From positions 1,688,501 through 1,752,500 of the forward strand of contig JAKOGI010000004.1 of the NCBI GenBank assembly GCA_029747015.1: 64,000 bases of DNA, given 5' to 3'. Positions within the stretch are counted from its first letter, which is position 1, and every line of letters starts with the position of its first letter. The position numbers were made by a program, and so were the translations under genes. Source of the stretch: Carnegiea gigantea (lineage: Eukaryota; Streptophyta; Magnoliopsida; Caryophyllales; Cactaceae). Below, piece by piece: positions 35,801 through 47,586 of the stretch. The notes below the pieces were generated by a model that had not been told where the DNA came from, ran no database searches, and saw only the letters and a program-made list of their open reading frames with translations.

Positions 35801-38800
35801 GTGTCGTGAACTGCACATGCTAGACCCTTTGGCAGTAATTTTATATCCGGCTCATCTTGGTTATAATTTATCAAGAGAATACTATCCATGCAGAACGATG
35901 GGAAAATTTTCATCACTAATTTATTTGCAGGATTGACTCTCACCAAATACAAAGCAAGAACTCGCAAGAGACAACAATAAGGGATAGTGGTGGACATACA
36001 AGGTAAACGGCTCAAATCTAGAGCAGCTTGTAATCGTCTTCTAGCTAGACAATACAACCACTGGCTATTGTCACGATGTTATACTAATCACAAAACCAAC
36101 ATCTCTCTACATCCAAGACTTTCATATTCACAATCACAGGAAGTAAAGCTTCGCCAGACAAGCATGAATGAAAAAAACACATAATTAGCCTTGCTATCAA
36201 AGAGACCATTACTAGGTACATATATTATTTGTTGTTGCGGTAACATAGGGTAGAGATAAGCTTAGAAACTCTATCTCGTCGTCCTACCCCAATGTCCAAA
36301 TAGAATTGAAGGACGTTCATATGTTGCAGCTTTTGAAAGGATTAATTACGTTGTGAAATAGATTATCCCACTATTCTCATGCGTAAACAATATCGCAAGG
36401 ACCTTACTTGCTAAAGGAGGAGGAAAAACAAGGAGACAGAGCTGGTGAGCAACAGCAAATGCATTCATCTAAGAATGATCACTAAAATTAGTATCCTTAA
36501 AACATAGCTAGCGAAGTAGTCAACAGAAGAGAGAAGAATTCAGTGGATGATCAAATGAGCATAACAGTCATCCAGCAGGGTCTAAACAAGCTATCACATT
36601 CCTTGGCAAGCTTCGAATTTAGTGCCTAGCCCTTCAGTGCATTGCATTTTTCTTTTATCCTCATGACCGAGAAAATTACAAGATACATTTCAAATTCTAG
36701 TGTCACAGCCAAAACCCCCGATCCCCCTCCCTCTCTTTTTCACTCAAAAGAGAGACCCACCATAAGCAAACCCAAAATCCAACAAATGTTGGACTTGAAT
36801 CTGATTGGATGCAAACATACACATCTAAAGAACCCCCCCCAAAAAAAAAAAATTATAGCTTGTGGATCAGATGGATCTCCTCATCCATGAATTGGTTACT
36901 GTTCTAAATCATTGTGGCAAGCCCCATCTAAAAGAACCAAATGCTCAATCACATCTCATCATATGATCACATGAGCAACTATTACTTAGCTGCTTCCAAG
37001 AGAAAGTAAAATAGGACAGATCAAAACCAACTCCTATTGCCAAGTGCCAACATCAATCTATTCCACGGCATGGTATTACCCACTATTCCAAGACAAACAG
37101 CCATCAAATCATCATACCTGTTATGTCCCTCATAATTTTCTTAGGAAAGAAATAAGGAAATTGCTGCAAGATATTTAGAACTCTTCCATTGATCTATTAA
37201 GAGAAAAAATTCACTTAGAAATTGAATTTCGGAACATGCATGCTCAAAATCATGATAACCTTCTTAATTGCTTGTTTACATGACAGTCACTGTTCTAACT
37301 TCAAAGTAATTAAAAAAAAGCTCTTCAGAAGATGCTTCGGACTTACAGATGAATAAGCTGAGATGCAATAATCAGGGTGCCGAAGCAAGGCCAGTATGGT
37401 CTCTGCAAAACATTAGAAAAAGCTAACATGTTAGCCACAAAAAGTTCATAGGGTAGAAAGAGGCACTTTCAGAAAAGTGATTAAAATATTCTCCCCAGGG
37501 AAGGGGGGGGGGGAGTTTTCAGTGCTCAAGTTCAGGAAATGGAGACATATAATGGAGTGCCTTAGTCAATTGGTGGTAACTTGCTTAAAATAGTGACACT
37601 ACATTGTTGGTGATCTTAAAATAGCTTCTTTGCACTATTCATAACTGACAAATCCTTGTGGGACTGACCAAAATAGAAACTTCATGACCCTCTTGGTGTT
37701 GGAGGGAGCAAGGAATTAGACTATATTTTTCACCCAAAAGTGCCAGATGAAGACATGACAAGACAACATTACACTGGGGGAAAGAATGAAAATGTCTGTA
37801 ATCTGTTCAAAATGAAACGTACGTCATGATACCCCCAGCGCCCCCCCCCCCCCCCCGGGGATACATTCTGGGTAGCTTGTTGCCTTTTAAATTGATATTG
37901 TTGTAATTAGTCCCCCTTTCTCTCTCTCAGCTCATGCATCCTCTCACCTCATAATTTTGAGCCTTATCATAAGATATACCAATAGGACCCAGGGGATACC
38001 ACCCATGCACAATAAGTGAAAAGGAAAAAAAAAAAAAAAAAAACCATGCACCCATGATATTATGTGATATTCTCTATGAAATCCAAGAAAGCAAATTGTC
38101 TCCCACAAGAAGCACTTGATTCCAAATACATAAGATTCTTATAAACATGAACTTTGACTCTTGATAAGACATAATTCCCTCAAAAATCTTTGATTCTTAA
38201 GCTTCCAAATAGTCCAGCAGAGAGCAAAAGGTAAACATAATGTCACCAAGCTGTTTTTCCATTCTTCTTTTCCAAGCCACCAAAATATCTTGAACATTGC
38301 TCAGTGGAACCCAAGCAACCCTCTTCAGGGAAAAAGGCAGATGCCAAAGCAGAGAGGAGAAGAAGAACCCACAAATAATTAACCACAAATGGTTTGCTGA
38401 TAACCCACTACTCACGCCACTAGCACATACCATTCCTAATTCCTCAAATCAAAATTATTATGCATGACCACCAAGGGAGTTTACCTTTTATATCTACCGG
38501 AAAAGGGGGCAGGCATTATGCACACAAACAAAACTTTGGTCGGAGCTTTAGACTTCCATATGGCTTTGAGAGAAAATCTGCACAACCCTTCAAGTAGCCC
38601 TTGCATGAACCTTAGTAGAAAAGGCCCGCTTTAGATCATAAGCCTAACAATCACATCATTTACTCTAGGAAGAACACTCAGCTTGGCAAAGCCAATAAAC
38701 TAAGGAGAATGCATCCCTTTTTCCATTTGCACTTCTCAAAAGTGTTAAGTCTCCATGGCTTCCACCTTCCAAGTTCCAAGACATCATTGTCTCTCCCCCT

Positions 38801-41800
38801 TTCGATCTTTATCCTTCCCCTCCACCAAAAATAAGAATTATATATTTCAGAAACTCTGCTTTTTATCCCTCCACTTAGCTTGCTCTATCTTCCAAAGAAA
38901 GTATGCACTCTTTCCATTCACAAATTCTGCACACAATTTTTACACAATGTCCTCTATCTCTATTCCCCCCTCCCGTAAATCCAGCATGGCTTTCTGATGC
39001 AGTATATCGTAAGCAATTCTATGGTAGTGTATATTCTACGAAGAATAAGAGATTTCCTAATTTAGGGATTCTCTTTTAGGATAAAATCTTCTTTATTTTA
39101 TTTCTTACCCTATTTTAGTTGTCGTAATATTCAGATATATTTTCTATCCCTTTTTTCAGTTGTGTTGATTACTATATAAACCTCCTCATGCATTGAGAAA
39201 AGACACGTTTAAATCTATTGAAATATTGAGGTTTGAAAGTTCTTGTGTGAATTTTCTCGGTGTGGAAATTGTTCTTAGAATATTCTACATCAATTTCTCT
39301 CTTTGGTCCACACAAAAATAACACAAGAGGGTGCCTGTCAACAAATAAGCACCAAAAGAAAACCCAAAAACAGTATAGAGCATGCATAAAGGACAAGTAC
39401 TAAGTGGAGAAACGGTGTCAACACTACACCGCTACTAAATTGCTAATGGGACTACCATGATGCAAAACTTTGTAAATGGAATAGTGTTTCTTATCGAGCC
39501 ACATGAGATGTGAAAGATCGCACTTGGGCTGGCCATGTGACAAGACTTGAAAAAATTAAATGTGGTGAGAAACTGCAACAGTCAAACAGCTATTCTTTGC
39601 GATACCGAAAAAAGTATCAATGCAAATTGTCATTTTCCATACTATTATTTCCAAAACATCAGATACGCAACTCCAATTCTCACGTATAAGTTCCTCTTAC
39701 ATGGCTTAAAAACTCTAAGTCAAATCCAACTATAAGTTGGGCTATATAGTGCCATTTGAAACCCAAGCTCCAGTATCAAATTGCCAATCAGACTTATAAT
39801 TAAAGAGGCAATCAATAACCAATTGTCCCAAATAGATTCCAAGGCTGGACAACCACGACATACAGATAAAAGAAGGTGGCCCCAATAACGCATAATTTGT
39901 ATAGATGAAATGGCAAATTTGGACTATCTTTTTAGCTTAGATTGTAGCGGACTAAAACAAAATGTCTTTCTAAACTTTCTCTGTTCTGTTTCCAGGGAGT
40001 AATAAGTAATCTACGACTTCTAAATCTAATGTCTAATGCAGCCAATCTCTCTGTAATTTTGCAATTCGGGGGTAATTTGGAGGCGGGATTTGTGGGGTAT
40101 TGGATTTGAATTTGAATATTTCCCAATAAGGCATAAGAGATATTATGTCACCACAACAGACCGCGTCTTAGGGAGGATTACTTATACTTCATGCCTAAAT
40201 CTCATCACAGACTAAACATTACACACCAATTTCATGCATAGAAGCCCTATACCTTACGGTCCAATCCCATAATATAATGTTCTTCCTTTCGGTGAAGTCA
40301 TAGTTATTCAATTAAGTAAGGCAATTCACGTTAAACGTGAAACCGCTAAAAGAGAGTTACCTGTCAGGATATAGCTCAGACCGTCTGGGGTTGATGTATC
40401 TGCAGTTTCAGCAATCCGATTAAGATCACTTTGAAGGGACCGTGCCAGTCCTAACAACCCAACCTAAAATACAGAGTATACAGAGTAGTTTGTGTAACAA
40501 CCATTATTTATATGATGCAGGAACGGCATTTATGCATGCAAGTGATCTCTACCTTCAACAGGAACAACTGCCCACAGCAACCATGCAGATGTTTTTCACA
40601 ACAATGGCCACAATTTCTATTTCATTCCGTTTCAAACTAACAGTTTGAATGCGTTTCCATTGGTTTATCATACCCACTATGTAGTTTTATGAGATTCATG
40701 CACAGAATTACTTTGAAAGGTTTAAAAAATTGATTTTGTCCTCACACTGATTAATAACAATTGCATATTATTGTCAAAAAGAGCAGTAACAGCTGAAGTC
40801 ACTCCAGACAGAGGCCATGTCCTTCGCTCCCCTCTTTGCCATTTCTAATACCTGACATGGGCTTTCTACTAAAACGCAGGCACACCCAAATACACAAACA
40901 AAGCCAACATATCTAAATCAAAATCCATACCCTAAGAGCTCCTACCTTAGCAGTGTTTGAGACGTCAAATATGCGGCGTTACCATTGAATCAAAAAAAAA
41001 AAAATCAAACAAAAAAAAGAACTGATTCCATTGGACCCATGATTAAAAACTATCAACTACTCCAAAGAAACGGAGCAACAGTTAGCTTCCAGAGACATTT
41101 TACTTTGACCCGCTATGATTGAAGCCCAAAAATGCCTACTTTTTCGGCATCTAGATGGCAGGCAGAAAAACAGTATACATGATCCAGGACAAAGAAGGGT
41201 TACGAAGGCCGAGGAGACCAATACATTAAGAATAAGAATTATCAGAGCTATTTATCGGGTAGTTATGAAAGATCCCATTTCTTTCTCTCCAGATAGTCTA
41301 ACACATGATATGTAGATGTCAAGGATACTACGACCGTAAATTCTCAAACCACCCTTTTTACATGCCACATTCCACCGGGATGCCTCAAAGCTTCAATAGC
41401 TCACATTCCACAGGCGTCCAAACAGATATACTGCAATACCCTCATTGAGCATCACAATTTCTCCATGGTAATGGAATCATAGACCACCATAACCACATAC
41501 TAACCAAGTTAGTATGGATCCTTAGGCAAAGAGGTTTTATTACCAATATCACCAGTTTTCATTATCTCATCCAGACAAGACATGAATGCATTGCAAAAAC
41601 ATGCACGATCCCCAAAGCACAAACCTTGCAAATTCATAAATCAGACCAATCAATAAAAAATAATAAGTTAACTTAAGCACCAAACACAAATCGTAACAAA
41701 ACTAACTGTACCCCCCCCCCCCCCCAAAAAAAAAAAAAACCCAAAAGAAACGTTACAAAACCAAAATAGCGCATAAGACAGAACCATACCTGAAGCTTAA

Positions 41801-42485
41801 TCACGCTAGTCTTTTCAGTAGCTGTGAGCAACCCATCCTCAGTCCGATCAGAAAGGAACCCAGAAACCAACACGAAGGCAGCAACACCCGTCAAAATCAA
41901 AAACAAGGTCGACCCTCCGACTCCAACACCAAACAATGGGCTAAAGTAGAAGCCACCCCCACCGAACCCAAACGGGGATGACCCGTAATACGCCACTGAG
42001 TGCGGAACCCCCCCGCTCCAGCTAGACGATCCCAAGGAGTAGCTCCGAGAAGTTGACATGGATGAGCTAGAACTTGACGTGGATGAGCGAGAAGAGAAAG
42101 ATCGTCCGCCCATCCTTCCGCCTGAAGCGGCCCATGCTGAGTTGGGGTCGTACATAAGCAATAAACCCACCAACACAGCCGCAATCGCTGGCTTCTTTAG
42201 GGCTCGCAAGGCGCGGGAAACCGCATCAAGAACAAACCCAACCGGGTTCGGGGCTTTCTCTTTGATACCCAGTTCGGAATTCGGAGAATTTGGGGTTTTA
42301 GCCTCGCATTTGAGGGTCAATTTGGAAGGTTTATGGGATTTAGGGCTTGTAACAGGTCTGGTGAGTGGTGAAAGAGAGACAAATCGAACTGGGCATAGGC
42401 GTAAAAGAGGGGTGGATTGGGGGAACGGATATGTGGAGGGGTTTAGAGTGAATATGCTTGATTCAAGCAACAAGGTGTTTGCCAT
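32837..42485 (-). CDS. Chloroplast DUF1517 protein, FLAP1 family, 6 exons, 408 aa
   Basis: Exons on the - strand: 42485-41790, 40463-40361, 37402-37347, 34661-34497, 33186-33073, 32929-32837 (TGA at 32839-32837). All introns are GT-AG and the sum is 1227 nt, in frame. Residues 1-60 are Ser/Thr/Pro-rich and basic, a likely chloroplast transit peptide. There are hydrophobic segments at about 98-112 and 191-211, with Ser-rich (128-157) and Gly-rich (172-191) stretches between. The rest is the conserved soluble domain: VGLLGLARSLQSDLNRIAE, then LLRHPDYCISAYSSVDVKRS, FNEETLVNVNNIKRQS, and AVEVLWTPQNENDTLTEREL. The family is shared with cyanobacteria; Arabidopsis FLAP1 acts in chloroplast proton balance and non-photochemical quenching. 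The family call is firm, the exact orthology less so. ATG at 42485 is chosen over 42515 because it begins the typical transit sequence. No break is seen. Confidence 0.92.
38180..38460 (-). pseudogene. LINE (L1-type) 3' ORF2 relic in FLAP1 intron 2
   Basis: An open frame of 78 codons on the - strand has the pattern of the region just before the end of plant LINE ORF2: WHLPFSLKRVAWVPLSNVQD, then ILVAWKRRMEKQLGDIMFTF, then a decayed LLDYLEA where the family has WTIWKERN. A stop breaks it there and the remainder is degraded. It lies in the sense direction of FLAP1 but inside an intron. Confidence 0.45.
38995..39292. mobile_element. Probable solo LTR, 298 bp, in FLAP1 intron 2
   Basis: Bounded by TGATG and CATCA, a perfect 5-bp inverted end pair with TG...CA. 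'ACTATATAAACCTCC' near 39170 is a TATA-like box. The flanking pentamers are CTTTC and ATTTC (4/5). No internal retrotransposon sequence or primer-binding site is adjacent, so it is either a solo LTR or a chance match of ends; the TATA box and ends together favour a solo LTR. Confidence 0.5.
39896..40121 (+). mobile_element. SINE-like retroposon, copy 2, in FLAP1 intron 2
   Basis: 226 bp flanked by a 15-bp direct repeat with one mismatch, CCCAATAACGCATAA (39881-39895) and CCCAATAAGGCATAA (40122-40136). The body aligns with 18500-18775 from its first bases (GTATA..TGAAA..GGCAAATTTGGA) to the GGATTTGAATTTGAA tail. It is antisense to FLAP1. An open frame of 64 codons on the opposite strand is not conserved in copy 1. 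Confidence 0.7.
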
Positions 42486-42850
42486 TTCAAATTGTGGATT
42501 TAGGGGACAAAACAATGAGCATCTAGAACTGTGTGGAATTCAAAATTGAAATACTTGAGGAGGAGGGAGGAAGAAGAAGTGGGAGACGCAGAAAATTGAA
42601 ATAGTGGCCCGGGCGTTTGCACTATGGAGGTGTGGTAGCCAATTGTCGACGCAAGAGGCAAAACGAACATCGGAGACCTCATCTCATCCCCCTCAATAAT
42701 TGGTGGATTTTTTGGCCGAAGTATGAGGCAACCCAGCCCACACCATTGGCAGTTGAGGATCTATGTTGCCCCGAATTTCCCAGCTGGAAAAATCGCGAGA
42801 TAGGAGTAATGCAAGTCTCATATTTGGCATATAAAAATGGATTAATTTAT
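42486..42850 (-). promoter_or_regulatory. 5' UTR and promoter of FLAP1
   Basis: Upstream of the start codon on the - strand. A purine-rich strip on the + strand (42556-42582) gives a CT-rich leader on the sense strand. A TATA-like word (TTTTTATATGCC on the sense strand, near 42828-42839) is a possible TATA box about 350 bp upstream of the ATG. No other element is supportable. Confidence 0.4.
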
Positions 42851-43803
42851 TTGGGTTTTTTTAAAATAATAATTCAAATTTGAGACGGTGGAAAATCAAT
42901 GATCTAACTTAAAAAATAGCCGCTAGTGCTCCTATTTTGCTCATTATTGGATAGCTTTTAAAAGTATAGATTATTAATAGTAAAATGTTGAAAGTTTAGA
43001 GCGTTGGCATATATTTCTTAAATTCATATTATTAGTTTTCATCACCCAAAGTTGGGACTATTACTTTCCTAAAAATCCTAATTTATATGGTGGAATTAGG
43101 GATAAGAAGGATCTTTGCTTCCCAATATTTGTTGTCATAAGAAGGGTTAGCAGTTAGGATATGGGATTGGAAATAGATGTACAAAAGACAAGATTGTCAT
43201 TAAATTATGAAATCATACATTTATATTGATGGTATATTTGTAATTTTGTCATTTTATTTCAATCTGAACTCTACATACCGAACAAAGGAATGTCAATACG
43301 TAAATGAATTTTCATTCCTATAATGAATTTCCAATCTCACATATGAATTCTCATCTATCAATCTCACATACAAAATGCTACATAGGGGTATTAGACATCA
43401 AGAATTCATACTCAAAAATAGACATTTAGCACCATCTATTGTACTTTGATTGTATTTATTTTGTATATATCATCATTGAATCAAATACTCTAACATAGTA
43501 ATTCGATGATCTTATAACTTATCTATCATATGTGACTAATATACTTTCATTAGCCTTTAAACCTCTGCTACGCTCAGTTTGTTTTAAAATTTTAGCAAAA
43601 ATATATTTAGAAATATTATTTAAATTTTTAGAATAATATTAAGATGTTTGTAATTTATTTCCTTTTTGTCTTCATTGAAGTAGTTGAAAAAATACTATTC
43701 ATTATGATGACTTTAAATCATATGTTGTTTAAATTTTTATTTTTAAATAGAATTTTCATAAATGCTTACTAGGACACATGTCATGACAGTAGCATTTGAA
43801 CTC

Positions 43804-43807
<4 letters not shown>
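42851..43807. other. Intergenic DNA, no gene seen
   Basis: A/T-rich without ORFs or recognisable elements. Confidence 0.5.

Positions 43808-43870
<63 letters not shown>
43808..43870. repeat. (TA)n microsatellite
   Basis: About 31 uninterrupted TA units. Confidence 0.95.
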
Positions 43871-43873
<3 letters not shown>

Positions 43874-44400
43874 TCATTGTTTCCTAGTATCACCATTTGC
43901 ATGTGATAAGTACATTGCAGTGTCATGACATCTTTAAATTTAGGAATATTAAATTCGTTTATACAAACACTGAATCGTAGATACTTCGACTTATCAATTT
44001 AATAAACAGGATAATTTATTTATTATGCATGAATTGTATGTTTCCTTTACATTCATCGACATCATAACACGTGTGAAAAATGTGATACTAGGTTATGAAA
44101 TCACTAAGTCAAAGTTTTTGTTCTGACCACTTGTGATCACTGCAGGTTTGCTTGAATTTGTTCATTTAGATAAATAAGGGAAAAAAAAAAAGATAAAAGA
44201 AAATGTTGTGGCATTATCCTAATATATGTGGGTGCATTGATCATGTGCTTGTGATTATATTGTATACTAGTAATGATTAGCTGTAATTTTCTAAGATAAG
44301 TATCGTACTAATTATTATCGGATACTCGGGTTTTGGGTGTTTGCTTATGGTTTGTTTTCTTTGCCCACTTCATTTGATATGATCAATTATATTCAGGATG
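43871..44400. other. Intergenic DNA, no gene seen
   Basis: A/T-rich, no ORF or known element. Confidence 0.5.
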
Positions 44401-44424
44401 CTAAAATATACCCATAATGAATAC

Positions 44425-44539
44425 TGTGTGTGTGAGTATATATGTGTGTGCGTGTGTGTCTATATATATGTATATGTGTGTGTGTGTGTGCGTATATAGT
44501 TATATATGTATATATGTATATACATATATACATATATAC

Positions 44540-44589
<50 letters not shown>
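44425..44589. repeat. Compound GT/TA microsatellite
   Basis: (TG)n and (TA)n blocks ending in about 24 TA units (44542-44589). It directly abuts the 3' end of the L1 LINE. Open frames on both strands here are artefacts of the repeat. Confidence 0.9.
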
Positions 44590-44595
<6 letters not shown>

Positions 44596-44641
44596 CAGAA
44601 ATGGAATTATATTAAATAGAACAGAACTGAAGGATACATCC

Positions 44642-47340
44642 CTAATGCCTAACCCTGTGTGACAAGAAATCTATGCATTTGTGGTACTTATGCTTGTGAA
44701 AGTGAAGTTGTAGGACACGTTGGCTAATCTGCTCTCTAATTCCTTTTACTATGATCTTTGTATCCTGAGTCTTCCCTTGAAAGATGAGGATGTTCCATGC
44801 TTGCCAGATATGGTATATTAGTGCGTTGACAATTGTTGTGTACAACTGCCTGATTTGTCTTGCTCCAGTCTATTTTTTAAGGGAAGCAATACATTGGTCT
44901 ATTCCCTCTATTTGCAGCTGAATGTCCCAGTCCCAGAGGGTTTCCCTCCAGATTTTCTTTGCTTTTTGGCATGTGAAGAATAGATGGTCCTGTGTTTCAT
45001 TGCTTTGTTGACACATCTTGCACTCCATATTAATCTGTGGTGAGTATCTGCCTATTCTCTGTAGCACAGGCAACTTCTGATGCAAAAGCAGCCATGCAGT
45101 AAAGGTATGTCTTGGTAAACTGAGCCTTGTCCATAGAGTTTTTGTGCTAAGGAGGGCTTGTATGAGTGTTCATTGGCCACCTATACCCTTCATTAACCTT
45201 GTAATTGTCTTTAGGATAGCCTCTGAACCTGTCCTTAACTTTGTTCAATTTTTTCTAGTACCAACCCCCATAAGGGGCTTTTCTGTACTTACTCTCTCCC
45301 CCCCCAAAGAAAGTTCCTGCATAGCTTTGTGACCTGGTCAATCATAGCTTGAAGAAGCATGAACACTTGAGCCCAAAAGTTGAAAATGCCAAACAGAACA
45401 GAGTTCACCAGCATCAATCTGCCTGCATAAGAGATATGTCTTGAGGCCCAAGCTGTAATCCTTGTTGTGATCTTCTCCACAAGGGTTTTGCATTCCACCT
45501 TGGAGAGTTTACTGGCTGTAATTGGCAGGCCTAAGTATGTAAATGGAAGCTGTCCCTCAGTGAACCCAGTTAAAGCCATGCATTCAGCTCTCACTGATGT
45601 GCTGGCACCACCAAAGACAATTTGAGATTTTGACATGTTAGCTTGGAGTCCAGTGCAATCAGTGAATTGCTGAAAGGCTTCCATTAGAATTTTTAGTGAT
45701 GCTGGGGAGGCCTTATAAAAGATGACCAAGTCATCAACAAACACAAGATGTGTCATGCCCAGTTTCTTGCAATGAGGGTGATATTCAAACCCTGACTGTA
45801 TGCTTGCCCTTTTGAACAGTCTTGAGAGATATTCTATGGTCATGACAAACAGCAAGGGGGAAAAGGGGTCCCCTTGTTTCAACCCCCTCTTGCCCTTGAA
45901 CGTGGTCCCTTACTTACCATTAATACTAATGGTGAACTGGACAGAGGTGATGCAGTTCATTACCCACATAATGAACAAGGGTGGAAATTTGAGAGCCTTA
46001 AGCCATTCCTCAAGAAAGGCCCAGTGCACTGAATCAAAAGCCTTGTGAAGATCAACCTTCATTATACAGCTAGGGGAATGGAATTTCCTATTATACCCTC
46101 TTGTCAGGTCCTGACATAGAAGTACATTGAGTAAAAGCTCTCTCCCTTGCACAAATGCTCCTTGTCCTTCATTGATGATGGTGGGCAAGACCTTCCACCC
46201 ATTGGCCTTGCTTGTCCTTCAGTTGGTAAATGCTTGTCATAGCTTTCCTTTGCTTTATCTTGGCCATAAAATACCCGGAGCATTCATCCCCATACCCTAC
46301 CCATTCTGCTTTACTTTGTTCTTTGATGAGAGATAAGGCAGATTGAGTGATCGAGATATAGTTCTGTCTTGCAGAGCTTTCCCGCTGCACCAAGTCTGCA
46401 TTGAAAGGATCCCTTTGCAGTGTAGCTTGCACCTGTGTGAGGGTGTCTCTAGCTCTAGCCTGTTGTGCATATATATCAACATACTTTCTTTTGTTAAGCT
46501 GGGCAAGGGGTCCTCTCAAATTGCATAGCATGATTTTGAGTGCCTGCAACTTAGAAACACAAGGCTGTCTGTTCACATTCATTGCCACTAATTCCATGAA
46601 TTGAGGGTCCTTTACCCACATGTCACAAAAGTGAAAAGAAGGTTTTGGCCTAGGGCATATAGGGAAATCCAATGAGATTGGTGAGTGATCAGGAAGGCCT
46701 TGAGGTTGGTAGATTACATTGGTGTAGTCAAATGTATTATACCAAAGAGTGTTGTGCAAGGCCCGGTCAATCCTTGACCAAATAATTTTATTAGTCCAAG
46801 TAAAGAAAGCACCCTTGTAGTGGAATTCTTGTAAGCCACACTGTGCTAAATAGTCTCCAAAAGCTGCCATTTCACTCTCAGTTACTGCATTGCCCCCTAT
46901 TCTTTTCCCTTGATGTAAGACTGAATTAAAGTCTCCCAAAACACACCATGAATCATCCAAATTACTAGCTATAGATGCCAAGTCATTCCATAAAGTAATT
47001 CTTTGTGCCTCAAGGTTTCTTTCATACACAAAGGTGATAAAAAAGCTTTTATTAGTGGACAATTGGAGAGCCCTTTCATGAATAATTTGATCAGTTTTAA
47101 ATGTCACCTAGTACTGATATCTTTGTGGGTGCCAGCACACCAAAATTCTACCTTTGTTCATGCTGTCAGCATTATGTGCCCAATGCCAGTTGCTACAAAC
47201 CCTACCCACTACTTGGGTCATACTTCCTTCTTTTGCCATTGTCTCCATGAATCCCACCATACTTGTTGATTGCTGATGCAAGAAGAGTCTAATGTCTTCT
47301 TGCTTTTAGGGGCTATTCATGCCCTTCACGTTCCAACTGA
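44642..47340 (-). pseudogene. L1 ORF2 relic: endonuclease, reverse transcriptase, zf-RVT
   Basis: Endonuclease start VSWNVKGMNSP lies near 47330. A 312-codon open piece from 47107 has VLGDFNSVL, the FFTWTNKI segment and LPDHSPISLDF, the exo/endonuclease-phosphatase motifs. Reverse transcriptase follows in two pieces: KVDLHKAFDSVHW (46188-45910) and GLKQGDPFSPLLFV to HLVFVDDLVIFYK (45882-45289). The catalytic motif is FVDD, where LINEs usually have FADD. The C-terminal zinc region CKMCQQSNETQDHLFFTC is at 45085-44870, and the last piece (44845-44642) has the W-x-x-W-N-type tail. Breaks occur near 47110, 46170, 45890, 45280 and 44865. Confidence 0.82.
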
Positions 47341-47586
47341 CTATTCTATCCATTAGGGGGTGAACCCTTGCCCCCTCCTTTGGAAAGACTCTCTCATTTT
47401 GCATACTCTCTTGCTCACTTAGTGTCTGGAAAGTGTTAGTACTGATATGCTCTACTTCATATTCCACTTCTCTATCCTCTACTCTTCTGGTGATATGTCT
47501 GGTGACATTTTGGAAACCATCCTCTCCAACAGGAGAAATAGGTGATGTTTGCGGGGCCTGCTGTTCCTATTGTGCTAGTGGTGCTC

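Noticed and set aside
39839..39895. Possible LINE zf-RVT remnant beside SINE-like copy 2 (minus strand, 'FICMSWLSSLGIYLGQL')
   Set aside because: The translation does not hold the conserved Cys/His spacing and similarity is too weak.
42058..42549. 163-codon open frame on the + strand
   Set aside because: It lies antisense to FLAP1 exon 1, whose protein, splice sites and continuation are clear. A G/C-richer exon leaves open frames on the other strand by chance.
44393..44662. 67- and 81-codon frames on both strands
   Set aside because: Products of the GT/TA microsatellite next to the LINE end.
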